From Ww85 sp963745765 (GTDB lineage: Bacteria > Desulfobacterota > Desulfobulbia > Desulfobulbales > Desulfocapsaceae), in the NCBI GenBank assembly GCA_963745765.1, contig CAVUYQ010000010.1, positions 106,210 to 170,209 on the forward strand: DNA of 64,000 nt, in the 5' to 3' direction. The stretch's first letter is position 1. Each line of letters begins with the position of its first letter. The position numbers and the translations under genes were made by a program. Positions 56,242-64,000 of this stretch are shown piece by piece. The notes under the pieces were generated by a model. The model was given only the letters and a program-made list of their open reading frames with translations, was not told the origin of the DNA and searched no databases.

Positions 56242-56277
56242 AGGCCACCTTGAATAATCTAATCATTCAAGATGCCC
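56242..56277. repeat. Palindrome-ended repeat, copy C (ends only)
   Basis: GGCCACCTTGAATAATCT is followed almost at once by AATCATTCAAGATGCCC. This is the two terminal segments of the repeat family with the interior deleted. It lies in a 475-bp AT-rich gap (55962-56436), where I see no gene apart from two very short frames after AAAGGAG at 56124. Confidence 0.6.
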
Positions 56278-56436
56278 AGCCGTTTTACGACTGATGTATT
56301 CGGGTTGTCAGTAGTGATGTTTTTTATCTGAAAAGATATTCAAACCGGTTGTTTTGGCGGTTGTCTGTGCTGCAACAACTGCCGTTATTTCTTTAGCCAC
56401 CCTTCATTGTTTATGAATAGTGGCTAAAGATATTTC

Positions 56437-57543
56437 CTAACCTATTGTCACCAGTTCCCGGGGCAATGAACTGAGTGTTTTTGCTCCATCGGCTGTAATG
56501 ATAACGTCGTCTTCTATTCTCACGCCATTCCGGCTCGAGAGATAAATACCCGGCTCTATGGTGAATATCATGTTTTCTTCGAGAACCTGTTCATTGTCAT
56601 CACGAATATAGGGCGCTTCGTGACATTCCATGCCGAGACCGTGTCCGGTGCGGTGCGTGAAAAACCGGCTGTATCCGCCATCGGCAATGATTTTGCGGGC
56701 AGCTTTGTCCACGGCGCTGCAGGTTGCACCCGGCCGGGCGGTAGCTAAGGCGGCCTCGCCTGCCTGCTTTACGAGGCGGTGAATCTCTCGGTATTCTCTT
56801 TCTATTGTTCCAACAGCGAATGTTCGTGTCAGATCAGAAGCGTAACCCTGCCAGCGTGCACCCCAGTCGATGATCAACAGATCACCCGACTGCAGGCTAC
56901 GTTCGGAAGGGGAGGCATGGGGATTGGCACTATTTGGTCCGGTCGAGACGATGGGCGTAAAAGGCAGGGAAGGCTCAGAGCCTTGCTTGAGGAGTTGTAT
57001 TACCAGCTCGCCTGCAAGATCTCGTTCGCTCATGCCGATGATAGCCAGTGGCAGTGTCGCCTTGAGCGCATTTTCTGCAATTTCCACTGCCTTCTGCATT
57101 TTTTTTATTTCAGTGGCGTCCTTGACGCTGCGTATCTGTGACAGAGCTGCGGCCCCATCGGTAAATGATATTGCTTCACCGGCACCTTTCAGGAGGTTGT
57201 ATTCCAGCAGGCGGATCTGTTGCGGTTCCAGGCCGATACGTTTACCGTTAAGTCCCATGATTTCTCCGGCCCGGCGGAACGTCTGGGGCCAGCAGGCAGG
57301 GTTCTCCGGGTAGGTACAGCTCGCTGGCGGATAGTCAAGAACTGCAAGCTTCTCCTTCTCCAATTCGGGTAGAATAAGGAGTAATTCCCTGCCGGGAACA
57401 AAGAGAAGGACCACCGGTCGTTCCATCAGATGGAAATGCAGCCCGGTCAGGTAACTGAGGCTTGGACCGGCATTAAGTGCCAGACCATCGAGGTTCATGG
57501 CGCTGATGATTTTTGCTAATTGCTGCTGTCTTGCACGGTACAT
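56437..57543 (-). CDS. M24-family Xaa-Pro aminopeptidase-like protein
   Basis: This 368-aa protein has an N-terminal creatinase-type domain (~1-130) and a C-terminal 'pita-bread' metallopeptidase domain. The metal ligands are visible in IIDWGA (Asp), SDLTRTF (Asp), GHGLGMECHE (His), FTIEPGIY (Glu) and RIEDDV (Glu). Length and motif order match Xaa-Pro aminopeptidase/PepQ. It stands alone between repeat copies C and D. Confidence 0.93.
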   Translation of the reverse strand: MYRARQQQLAKIISAMNLDGLALNAGPSLSYLTGLHFHLMERPVVLLFVPGRELLLILPELEKEKLAVLDYPPASCTYPENPACWPQTFRRAGEIMGLNGKRIGLEPQQIRLLEYNLLKGAGEAISFTDGAAALSQIRSVKDATEIKKMQKAVEIAENALKATLPLAIIGMSERDLAGELVIQLLKQGSEPSLPFTPIVSTGPNSANPHASPSERSLQSGDLLIIDWGARWQGYASDLTRTFAVGTIEREYREIHRLVKQAGEAALATARPGATCSAVDKAARKIIADGGYSRFFTHRTGHGLGMECHEAPYIRDDNEQVLEENMIFTIEPGIYLSSRNGVRIEDDVIITADGAKTLSSLPRELVTIG

Positions 57544-57630
57544 GAATAGTTCTGCCTCTGTTTTGGGTTTGCTCTGCTCCTGGTTGGCAACGTCTGCGAG
57601 GGCATGAAATGTCTATCTGAGATATTTTAG

Positions 57631-57727
57631 GGTACCTTGAATAATTGTCTTTTTGCCCCAACTCTGCGTTGCGTGCGAATAATTTATCCTCGGAATATCA
57701 AACATATGCCTGCGGCAAAATTTTAGC
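57631..57727. repeat. Palindrome-ended repeat, copy D, truncated at the high-GC boundary
   Basis: GGTACCTTGAATAATTGTCTTTTTGCC is followed by CTCTGCGTTG, TTTATCCTCGGAATATCA and CCTGCGGCAAAATTT, in the same order as the reverse complement of copy A. The match stops at about 57725, and the last ~45 bp with the second terminal repeat are missing. High-GC DNA begins within the next ~50 bp. Confidence 0.75.
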
Positions 57728-57755
57728 AATACGCTGAAGCTAGTACATGCATATT

Positions 57756-57772
57756 ACACACACACACACACA
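57756..57772. repeat. (AC)8 dinucleotide run at the composition break
   Basis: A 17-nt ACAC... run lies between the truncated repeat and the cyclase gene. It is unusual for this genome and marks the transition zone 57728-57853. That zone also holds CTCGTCGAGCAG twice (near 57796 and 57862), as if the end of the cyclase gene were partly duplicated. Confidence 0.7.
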
Positions 57773-57853
57773 TGGCCACCATTTGCTTGGATGCCAGCTC
57801 GTCGAGCAGTGCCTGGCGAAGGTGGGGAGTTAGGTTCTCGGGCGCCGGGACCT

Positions 57854-60800
57854 CTATCGAAGCTCGTCGAGCAGCGCTTTGGCGTCCTTCAGGTCCGGCG
57901 TGTCGAAGCCCTCGGTGAACCAATCGTAGATTGGCACGAGCAAGTCGCGGGCCTTTTGCCGGTCGCCATGCCCGGCCCAAAGCCGTGCGAGCGAGGTCGC
58001 GGCACGCAGCTCCCAGGACTTCGCCTCCTGCTCGCGGGCGACTTCGAGGGCACGGCGAAAGTGAGCCTCGGTCCCCTTTTGATCCGGCTCAGCCGAGGAC
58101 AGCAGCCTCTCGCCGGCCATCCGATGCCACTCTGCCGCAGACCACAAGGTGCTTGGCCCCTCGCCGAGCTGCGCCATCACAAGTTCCGAGATAGGCTGTC
58201 GACGCGCTGGCGACACAAGATTCTCGGCCAGTACCAGGTTGTTCCACACTCTACCGGTATCGGGCCGCCCCTCTCGGACCTCTAAGAGGCCGTCCTCGGT
58301 CCTCCCGGCCTCCAACAACACAACACCGCGCCAAAACCTTCCGAAGGCTTCAAAATTGGGGAGGTCGCGCTCCATGGCAATGGCGATCATCGTATCAGCC
58401 CCGTCCTGAAGGCCGGCAACGTCCCTGCTCATGCACTGCAAGCGGCACATGAAGTGCAGCGCCTGAGCCAGCGAGGGCGGATGGGCAAGGCTACGAGCCT
58501 CCTCGACCGCTGCGGCAATCCGGTTTCGGGCCTGTTCCGGGTAGCCGAGGGCGAACAGCGCCGAGGCCAGATAGCCCAGGGCGACCGTCCGCTGGTCGAA
58601 GGCGTAGTGCGAGACTAGGCTCCGATGTTGCGCGGGATCGAACAGCGTTAGCACCCGCTCGGCATGCTCGCGCGACGCCACGAAACGGCCGAGATACAAC
58701 CTGGTCACGCTCATGGCCCGATGCGCCGGGATGAGAAGCGAGGAATCGGCCCGCTGCTCGGCGACCTCCAGCATCTCACCCGCAATCTCATATGCGGCCT
58801 GCCGCTCGCCTCGCTCGTTGAGAAACAGCATCCGGCCGTTCAGCACGGGCATGAGCCGATCGCTATCGCCGGCCTGCTCGCAAAGGACGCGCGCGCGCTC
58901 GAAGGCGCGACCCGTCTCGTCGGCTGCGTAGCCTTTGGCGGCGATCAGCGCGGCACCTAGAGCAATCTGTAAATCCAGCTCCCGACGACGCCGCTCGGGG
59001 CCATTGGACATGCTGCTCAGCAGCTCGATGCCCTGGCTCAGTTGCTCCGCCGCCTCGGCCATGGCCGCGCGGCCGGCCGCCAGCTGGCCGGCTTGGTAGT
59101 GGTATTCGACCGCCTTCTCGACCAGCCCCGCCTGTGTGCAGTGGTAGGCCAGAAGCTCGGGTTCCGCCGGCATTGCGCCAGCGGATTGCTCCTCAAGCGC
59201 TTCGACCACCCGCGCGTGCAGCTCCCGCCGCCTGGCCTTGAGCAGGCTCTCGTAGGCCGCCTGCTGCACCAGCGCGTGCTTGAAGATGTAGCCGGCGGGC
59301 GATGTGCCGCGATGAAAGATCAGCTCGGCATCGATCAGACGGTCGAGGGCGGCGTTCAGCGCCGCCTCGGACAACGGCAAGACGGCGGCGAGCAGATCGT
59401 GCGTAAACTCCCGGCCGATCACCGCTGCCGTCTGCGCCACCTCCTTGAGGTCGGGGAGCCGGTCGAGACGCGCCATCAAGGAATCGTGCAGCGATGCCGG
59501 CATCGTCGCCCTGCCGGACTCCAACACCGCCTTGGTCAGCTCCTCGACAAAAAGAGGTACGCCGTCGGTGCGGGCGATGATGGTCGCCACGGCGTCCGAC
59601 GGCACGGCCTTGTCGCCGCGCACCCGCTCGACGATCGCCGCGGCACCGCCGCGACCCAGACGATTGAGCGTCAGGCGCGTCACGTGAGCGCGACCGGCGA
59701 GCGCGGGCCTCTGTTCCGGGCGGCTGGTCACCAGGATCAGGACACGGGCATCGGCGATCCGGTTCAATGCCTGCTCCATGACCTCAAGCGTCGTCGGATC
59801 GATCCAGTGCGCGTCTTCCAGCACGACCAGAACCGGCTGCCGGCCGGCGAGCCCGAGCAGCTGGTCGGTCAGTGCCGCGAGGGTGCGCGCCCGCCGCACC
59901 TGCGCCGGCAGGTCGAGCGTGCCGTAGCGCTGTGTGGCATCGAGACCGATCAGGTCGGCGATCAGGGCCGTGGTGTCGCCGGCATCGCCCGCCCGTGCGA
60001 GCAGCGCCTCCAGCTTGTCCAGCTTGGCGTCGGCCGCGTCGGCAGCGGCGATGCCGGCAGCGTAGGTCAGCTGCTGGATCACCGGCCAGAGCGCGCTTTG
60101 CGCGTGATAGGGCGAACATTGGTAGCGGATCCGGGTATGCGGCTCGCCGGCGATCGCATCGAGCAGCGCGCGCACAATGCGCGACTTGCCGATGCCGGCT
60201 TCGCCGGTCAGCAGGACGCCCTGGCCCTCGCCGGCCCTGGCCTGCGCCCAGCGCTCCAGCAGCAGCGCCAGCTCCTGGTCGCGCCCAACCATGGGAGGAA
60301 CGATGGGGCCGCTGCGTGCCTCGAATCGGCTCTCCAGCGCCCGCGTGCCCAGCACCGCGAACGCCTCGACCGGATCGGGGATCCCTTTAAGCGCCTGCGG
60401 CCCGAGCCCGGCTAGCATGAGCCCTACGCCGATCAGCTGCCGTGTGGCATCGGCGATGACCACCTGGCCCGGCTGCGCAACGGTCTGGAGCCGCGCCGCG
60501 AGATTGGGCGTGTCGCCGACCACCGCCTGCGCCTCGGATGCGCTCTCGCCCACGAGGTCGCCGACCACCACCAGGCCGGTGGCGATGCCGACGCGGGCTG
60601 CCAGCTGCTCGCCGGCCGGCGTCACGAGTCCGTGCACCGCCTCGGTGATCGCCAGGCTTGCCCGGACCGCCCGTTCGGCCTCGTCCTCGTGCGCACGCGG
60701 CCAGCCGAAGTAGGCCAGCACCCCATCGCCCATGAATTTGGCGACGTGGCCTTCGAAGCGGGTGATCTCGGCCGCCACCGCATTCTGATAACCCCGGATC

Positions 60801-61153
60801 ACCTCGCGCATGTCCTCCGGATCGAGCCGCCCGGAGAGCTCGGTCGAGCCCACCAGATCGACGAACATCACCGTCAGCTGCCGCCGCTCGGCTTCGACAC
60901 GCCTTACTCTGGCTGCCGGCTCGGCTGGGATGCTCGATTCCGCGCGCGGCGCTGACGCGGGTTCGGCCAGGGCGGCAATCGCCTCGAGGAGCTTGCGCCG
61001 GTGCCCGACGATGGTAACGCCAATGTCTTTGAGATCGTCAGCAGTGAGCTTGGCCAGGATGTCGGCGTCAATCTCGTTCTGCCGGAACGCCTCCTCGTAG
61101 CGCTCCAGACCAAGCCTGTTCAGCCAAACCGCGATATCCACGGCGTCCCTCAT
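57854..61153 (-). CDS. SAM-domain / class III cyclase / AAA-type ATPase / TPR protein
   Basis: This 1099-aa protein begins with a SAM domain (VAVWLNRLGLERYEEAF region, ~5-65). A class III adenylate/guanylate cyclase domain follows (MFVDLVGSTELSGRLDPEDM, KFMGDGVLAYFG, ~95-270). An AAA_16/STAND-type ATPase comes next (VGRDQELALLLERW, then GEAGIGKSR near residue 323), and then TPR-like repeats run to the C-terminus. This architecture is very common in Rhizobiales (from memory). The metal-binding Asp in FVDLVGST and Asp in MGDG are present. GC is far above that of the first 57 kb. Confidence 0.9.
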   Translation of the reverse strand: MRDAVDIAVWLNRLGLERYEEAFRQNEIDADILAKLTADDLKDIGVTIVGHRRKLLEAIAALAEPASAPRAESSIPAEPAARVRRVEAERRQLTVMFVDLVGSTELSGRLDPEDMREVIRGYQNAVAAEITRFEGHVAKFMGDGVLAYFGWPRAHEDEAERAVRASLAITEAVHGLVTPAGEQLAARVGIATGLVVVGDLVGESASEAQAVVGDTPNLAARLQTVAQPGQVVIADATRQLIGVGLMLAGLGPQALKGIPDPVEAFAVLGTRALESRFEARSGPIVPPMVGRDQELALLLERWAQARAGEGQGVLLTGEAGIGKSRIVRALLDAIAGEPHTRIRYQCSPYHAQSALWPVIQQLTYAAGIAAADAADAKLDKLEALLARAGDAGDTTALIADLIGLDATQRYGTLDLPAQVRRARTLAALTDQLLGLAGRQPVLVVLEDAHWIDPTTLEVMEQALNRIADARVLILVTSRPEQRPALAGRAHVTRLTLNRLGRGGAAAIVERVRGDKAVPSDAVATIIARTDGVPLFVEELTKAVLESGRATMPASLHDSLMARLDRLPDLKEVAQTAAVIGREFTHDLLAAVLPLSEAALNAALDRLIDAELIFHRGTSPAGYIFKHALVQQAAYESLLKARRRELHARVVEALEEQSAGAMPAEPELLAYHCTQAGLVEKAVEYHYQAGQLAAGRAAMAEAAEQLSQGIELLSSMSNGPERRRRELDLQIALGAALIAAKGYAADETGRAFERARVLCEQAGDSDRLMPVLNGRMLFLNERGERQAAYEIAGEMLEVAEQRADSSLLIPAHRAMSVTRLYLGRFVASREHAERVLTLFDPAQHRSLVSHYAFDQRTVALGYLASALFALGYPEQARNRIAAAVEEARSLAHPPSLAQALHFMCRLQCMSRDVAGLQDGADTMIAIAMERDLPNFEAFGRFWRGVVLLEAGRTEDGLLEVREGRPDTGRVWNNLVLAENLVSPARRQPISELVMAQLGEGPSTLWSAAEWHRMAGERLLSSAEPDQKGTEAHFRRALEVAREQEAKSWELRAATSLARLWAGHGDRQKARDLLVPIYDWFTEGFDTPDLKDAKALLDELR

Positions 61154-61421
61154 GAAGCAATAGTTGAGATAAGCACGCTATCAGATCGGGGATCTTGAAA
61201 CCATCGGATCTGGGTCTCAAACACAACGCCGCTCGCTCCGTCGTGTAACTTCGAACCTCATCCGGGCATGAGCTCTGGGGTCACAAGCGGCCGCTTTGAA
61301 TGTCCGACCGTCGAGAGTGTGCGCCGGGCATCATCAGATTTCGATACCAGCGCAATCTCGGGCTTTCCACGGATCAAGTCGGAGGGGCCAGATGCGGATC
61401 GGCATGCAGCGCTGCCTTCGC

Positions 61422-62598
61422 GAGAGCTTTGCATAACCCGCGGCTTCGTGATTCGATGCGGTGGTCGGCGGCGGGTTGCGGGAGGCTTGGGATGCGGCGT
61501 GAGTTGGGGCAGTTGAGCTTGGCGGACGGGCTGGTCGAGGGCGGCGCGGGGCGCAACCGGCAGCTGGAGCGGATCGCGGCGCTGGTCGACTGGGCGGGGT
61601 TCGAGCGGCTGCTGGGCGAGGTTTATGCGGCGCCGGTCGGGCGGCCGTCGTATGGGCCGCTGGCGCTGCTGCGCTGTCTTTTGCTGCAGCAGTGGTATCG
61701 GCTGTCCGACCCGGGGCTCGAGGAGGCGCTGTCGGACCGGCTGTCGTTCCGCCGGTTTGTCGGCCTGGCGCTGGCCGATCCGGTGCCCGATCATTCCACG
61801 CTGTCGCGCTTTCGCAGCGAGCTGAACACGCGCGGCTTGGCCGAGCCGCTGCTGGCCGAGCTGAACCGCCAGCTCGATGCGCAAGGGCTGATGGTCAAGA
61901 CGGGCACGCTGATCGACGCCTCGCTGGTCGCCGCCGACGGCCGGCGGCCGCGCAAAGGCGAGCCGGTCGCGGGCCGCAGCGATCCGGACGCGAGCTGGAA
62001 CGCGATGCCGGAGCAGCCGGTGTTCGGCTACAAGGCGCACATCGCGGTCGACCGGGGCTCGGGCCTGGTGCGCCAGGCAATTCTCACGCCGGCCAACGTC
62101 TCGGACAAGACGCCGTTCCTGGCGCTGGTCCAGGGCGACGAGCGGGCGGTGTATGCAGATCGCGGCTATGATGGCTGGTGGTATCGCAACGAGCTGGCCC
62201 TGCGCGGCATCGGCGACGGCATCATGGCATGCAGCTACTGGCGCCGGCGGCTCGACGCCGCGGGCCATGCCCGCAACCGGGCGATTGCGCCGATCCGGGC
62301 GCCGGTCGAGCGGACCTTCGCGATCATGAAGCGCTGGTACGGCTACCGCCGGGTGCGCTATCGCTCGCTGGTCAAGAACGCGCTCCAGCTGCAGCTTTTG
62401 GCGCTCGCCATGAACCTGCGCCGCGCCCTGGTGCTGGCCGGCTGAGGGCGGAGTCCGCCCAGGCTGCCCGCGCCGCCACAGGCCGGCGGCCTCCGGCACC
62501 CGCCAGCCCATCCCAGACCCGCGGATGGGCGCTTTCCACCGCCTCCAAACCCGTTCCTAACCCCCAAGGAACAAACGCCGGTATAGTTCAAAGCTCTC
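61422..62598 (+). mobile_element. IS5-family insertion sequence, copy 1
   Basis: An 1177-bp element has ends GAGAGCTTTGCATAACC and, inverted, GAGAGCTTTGAACTATACC. TTCGC directly precedes it (61417-61421) and directly follows it (62599-62603). The preceding 61154-61421 gap holds nothing I recognise. Confidence 0.85.
61492..62445 (+). CDS. IS5-family transposase, copy 1
   Basis: The protein is ~317 aa from ATG 61492, preceded by GGAGG-like GGGAGGC. The frame stays open upstream into flanking DNA. The DDE residues are in LIDASLVAADG (Asp), YADRGYDGWW (Asp) and PVERTFAIMKRWYGYRRVRY (Glu with the IS5-type R/K spacing). The N-terminal SYGPLALLRCLLLQQWYRLS is the IS5 DUF772-like domain. It appears intact. 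Confidence 0.9.
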   Translation: MRRELGQLSLADGLVEGGAGRNRQLERIAALVDWAGFERLLGEVYAAPVGRPSYGPLALLRCLLLQQWYRLSDPGLEEALSDRLSFRRFVGLALADPVPDHSTLSRFRSELNTRGLAEPLLAELNRQLDAQGLMVKTGTLIDASLVAADGRRPRKGEPVAGRSDPDASWNAMPEQPVFGYKAHIAVDRGSGLVRQAILTPANVSDKTPFLALVQGDERAVYADRGYDGWWYRNELALRGIGDGIMACSYWRRRLDAAGHARNRAIAPIRAPVERTFAIMKRWYGYRRVRYRSLVKNALQLQLLALAMNLRRALVLAG

Positions 62599-62603
62599 TT
62601 CGC

Positions 62604-63780
62604 GAGAGCTTTGCATAACCCGCGGCTTCGTGATTCGATGCGGTGGTCGGCGGCGGGTTGCGGGAGGCTTGGGATGCGGCGTGAGTTGGGGCAGTTGAGC
62701 TTGGCGGACGGGCTGGTCGAGGGCGGCGCGGGGCGCAACCGGCAGCTGGAGCGGATCGCGGCGCTGGTCGACTGGGCGGGGTTCGAGCGGCTGCTGGGCG
62801 AGGTTTATGCGGCGCCGGTCGGGCGGCCGTCGTATGGGCCGCTGGCGCTGCTGCGCTGTCTTTTGCTGCAGCAGTGGTATCGGCTGTCCGACCCGGGGCT
62901 CGAGGAGGCGCTGTCGGACCGGCTGTCGTTCCGCCGGTTTGTCGGCCTGGCGCTGGCCGATCCGGTGCCCGATCATTCCACGCTGTCGCGCTTTCGCAGC
63001 GAGCTGAACACGCGCGGCTTGGCCGAGCCGCTGCTGGCCGAGCTGAACCGCCAGCTCGATGCGCAAGGGCTGATGGTCAAGACGGGCACGCTGATCGACG
63101 CCTCGCTGGTCGCCGCCGACGGCCGGCGGCCGCGCAAAGGCGAGCCGGTCGCGGGCCGCAGCGATCCGGACGCGAGCTGGAACGCGATGCCGGAGCAGCC
63201 GGTGTTCGGCTACAAGGCGCACATCGCGGTCGACCGGGGCTCGGGCCTGGTGCGCCAGGCGATTCTCACGCCGGCCAACGTCTCGGACAAGACGCCGTTC
63301 CTGGCGCTGGTCCAGGGCGACGAGCGGGCGGTGTATGCAGATCGCGGCTATGATGGCTGGTGGTATCGCAACGAGCTGGCCCTGCGCGGCATCGGCGACG
63401 GCATCATGGCATGCAGCTACTGGCGCCGGCGGCTCGACGCCGCGGGCCATGCCCGCAACCGGGCGATTGCGCCGATCCGGGCGCCGGTCGAGCGGACCTT
63501 CGCGATCATGAAGCGCTGGTACGGCTACCGCCGGGTGCGCTATCGCTCGCTGGTCAAGAACGCGCTCCAGCTGCAGCTTTTGGCGCTCGCCATGAACCTG
63601 CGCCGCGCCCTGGTGCTGGCCGGCTGAGGGCGGAGTCCGCCCAGGCTGCCCGCGCCGCCACAGGCCGGCGGCCTCCGGCACCCGCCAGCCCATCCCAGAC
63701 CCGCGGATGGGCGCTTTCCACCGCCTCCAAACCCGTTCCTAACCCCCAAGGAACAAACGCCGGTATAGTTCAAAGCTCTC
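62604..63780 (+). mobile_element. IS5-family insertion sequence, copy 2 (tandem)
   Basis: It has the same length (1177 bp) and ends as copy 1, in the same orientation, separated from it by TTCGC only. One base difference was noticed: A in copy 1 near 62080, G in copy 2 near 63262. No TTCGC follows its right end (GGCACTGG). Confidence 0.87.
62674..63627 (+). CDS. IS5-family transposase, copy 2
   Basis: The encoded protein is the same as copy 1 as far as I can see, because the single base difference is silent in this frame (CAGGCA/CAGGCG, Ala). ATG 62674 is the equivalent start. All DDE residues are present. The two copies together form a composite that could be amplified or resolved by recombination. 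Confidence 0.9.
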   Translation: MRRELGQLSLADGLVEGGAGRNRQLERIAALVDWAGFERLLGEVYAAPVGRPSYGPLALLRCLLLQQWYRLSDPGLEEALSDRLSFRRFVGLALADPVPDHSTLSRFRSELNTRGLAEPLLAELNRQLDAQGLMVKTGTLIDASLVAADGRRPRKGEPVAGRSDPDASWNAMPEQPVFGYKAHIAVDRGSGLVRQAILTPANVSDKTPFLALVQGDERAVYADRGYDGWWYRNELALRGIGDGIMACSYWRRRLDAAGHARNRAIAPIRAPVERTFAIMKRWYGYRRVRYRSLVKNALQLQLLALAMNLRRALVLAG

Positions 63781-64000
63781 GGCACTGGCTTGAACAATTT
63801 CCTATGATCGGGTAAGCTATCTTCTTGGGTCAACGTCACGTCGATCCCAACGAAACTTGGCGCGCCCAAAAAACCGAACAAACCCGAGAGCCGCAGGAAT
63901 CCTGACCTTTTCAGTGGGCGGGCCGCGCAATCGAACCCGAGCTGGTGATCTGTCGGCAGCCGGCGCGCCGCAATCCAACAGTTCCAGCGCTCGATCCATC
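63781..64000. other. Right-edge high-GC sequence, no gene recognised
   Basis: This 220-bp stretch has an AT-richer start and then high GC. A minus-strand frame across 63817-63999 has no recognisable features. The segment may be the edge of a gene cut by the window. Confidence 0.3.

Noticed and set aside
59042..60415. 457-codon plus-strand frame over the cyclase gene
   Set aside because: High-GC DNA gives long antisense frames. The minus-strand cyclase/ATPase motifs are unambiguous.
61258..63693. Two ~400-codon minus-strand frames over the IS5 copies
   Set aside because: Antisense shadows of transposases with intact DDE motifs.
63817..63999. 60-codon minus-strand frame at the right edge
   Set aside because: Arg/Pro-rich translation typical of random high-GC frames, with no features.
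1..64000. CRISPR arrays and tRNA/rRNA genes
   Set aside because: No regularly spaced repeats and no tRNA T-loop patterns or rRNA sequence were seen. The only simple-sequence run is the (AC)8.

Overview
The window looks like the chromosome of an anaerobic bacterium of the Desulfobacterota, most like the Desulfobulbaceae. This rests on gene content and protein style recalled from memory, not on a search. The supporting features are a MinD/NifX 'orange-protein'-type cluster with a sigma-54 activator, an F-ATPase operon with paired b'/b subunits and no a/c genes, a dikinase-like giant protein beside gap, and the order rpmH-rnpA-yidD-yidC-jag-mnmE-mnmG. The last ~6.2 kb (from about 57.73 kb) has far higher GC and reads like alphaproteobacterial DNA. 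It is either a recent foreign insertion or an assembly chimera.

Layout. 0.1-6.4 kb: gap, a 1441-aa dikinase-like protein, a small Cys-rich protein, and an ArsR regulator with a DUF2892 membrane protein. 6.8-9.2 kb: a palindrome-ended repeat, then acs. 9.2-13.2 kb: a decayed IS4-superfamily element with inverted repeats and a 6-bp target duplication, itself interrupted by a 2.4-kb serine-recombinase element. 13.4-16.1 kb: a cNMP/CBS/DUF294 protein and a DEDDh exonuclease. 16.4-25.3 kb: alaS and atpF'-F-H-A-G-D-C. 25.6-28 kb: a class III fructose-bisphosphatase remnant and glgB. 28-34 kb (minus): phosphodiesterase, HIT protein, mutS, AMIN/amidase. 34.2-39.9 kb: efp-epmA, ygiQ, nth, a NarL-type regulator and HU. 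40-48.7 kb (minus): lgt, mnmG, a methyltransferase, mnmE, jag, yidC, yidD, rnpA, rpmH. 48.9-55.1 kb: a probable new 46-aa gene, an IscU/NifU-like protein, three NifX-like proteins, two MinD/ferredoxin ATPases, a receiver-like protein, and a sigma-54 activator with a clear -24/-12 promoter. 55.6-57.5 kb: an orphan 108-aa protein and an M24 peptidase. 57.7-64 kb: a SAM-cyclase-AAA-TPR protein and two tandem, almost identical IS5-family copies.

Functional links. EF-P and its lysyl-transferring enzyme EpmA are adjacent, and the target lysine is present. The MinD/NifX genes form one minus-strand unit behind a sigma-54 promoter, with their presumed activator just upstream and a perfect palindrome between them. 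acs and the DUF294/exonuclease pair flank the nested IS and may once have been adjacent.

Sequence quality. Six conserved genes (alaS, efp, ygiQ, the DUF294 protein, a methyltransferase, the serine recombinase) are each broken by what looks like a single-base indel. Because alaS and efp are normally needed intact, base-level indel errors are the simplest explanation for most of these. A family of ~35-180-bp repeats with ends related to ACCTTGAATAATT occurs at least five times. One copy is cut off exactly where the high-GC block begins.
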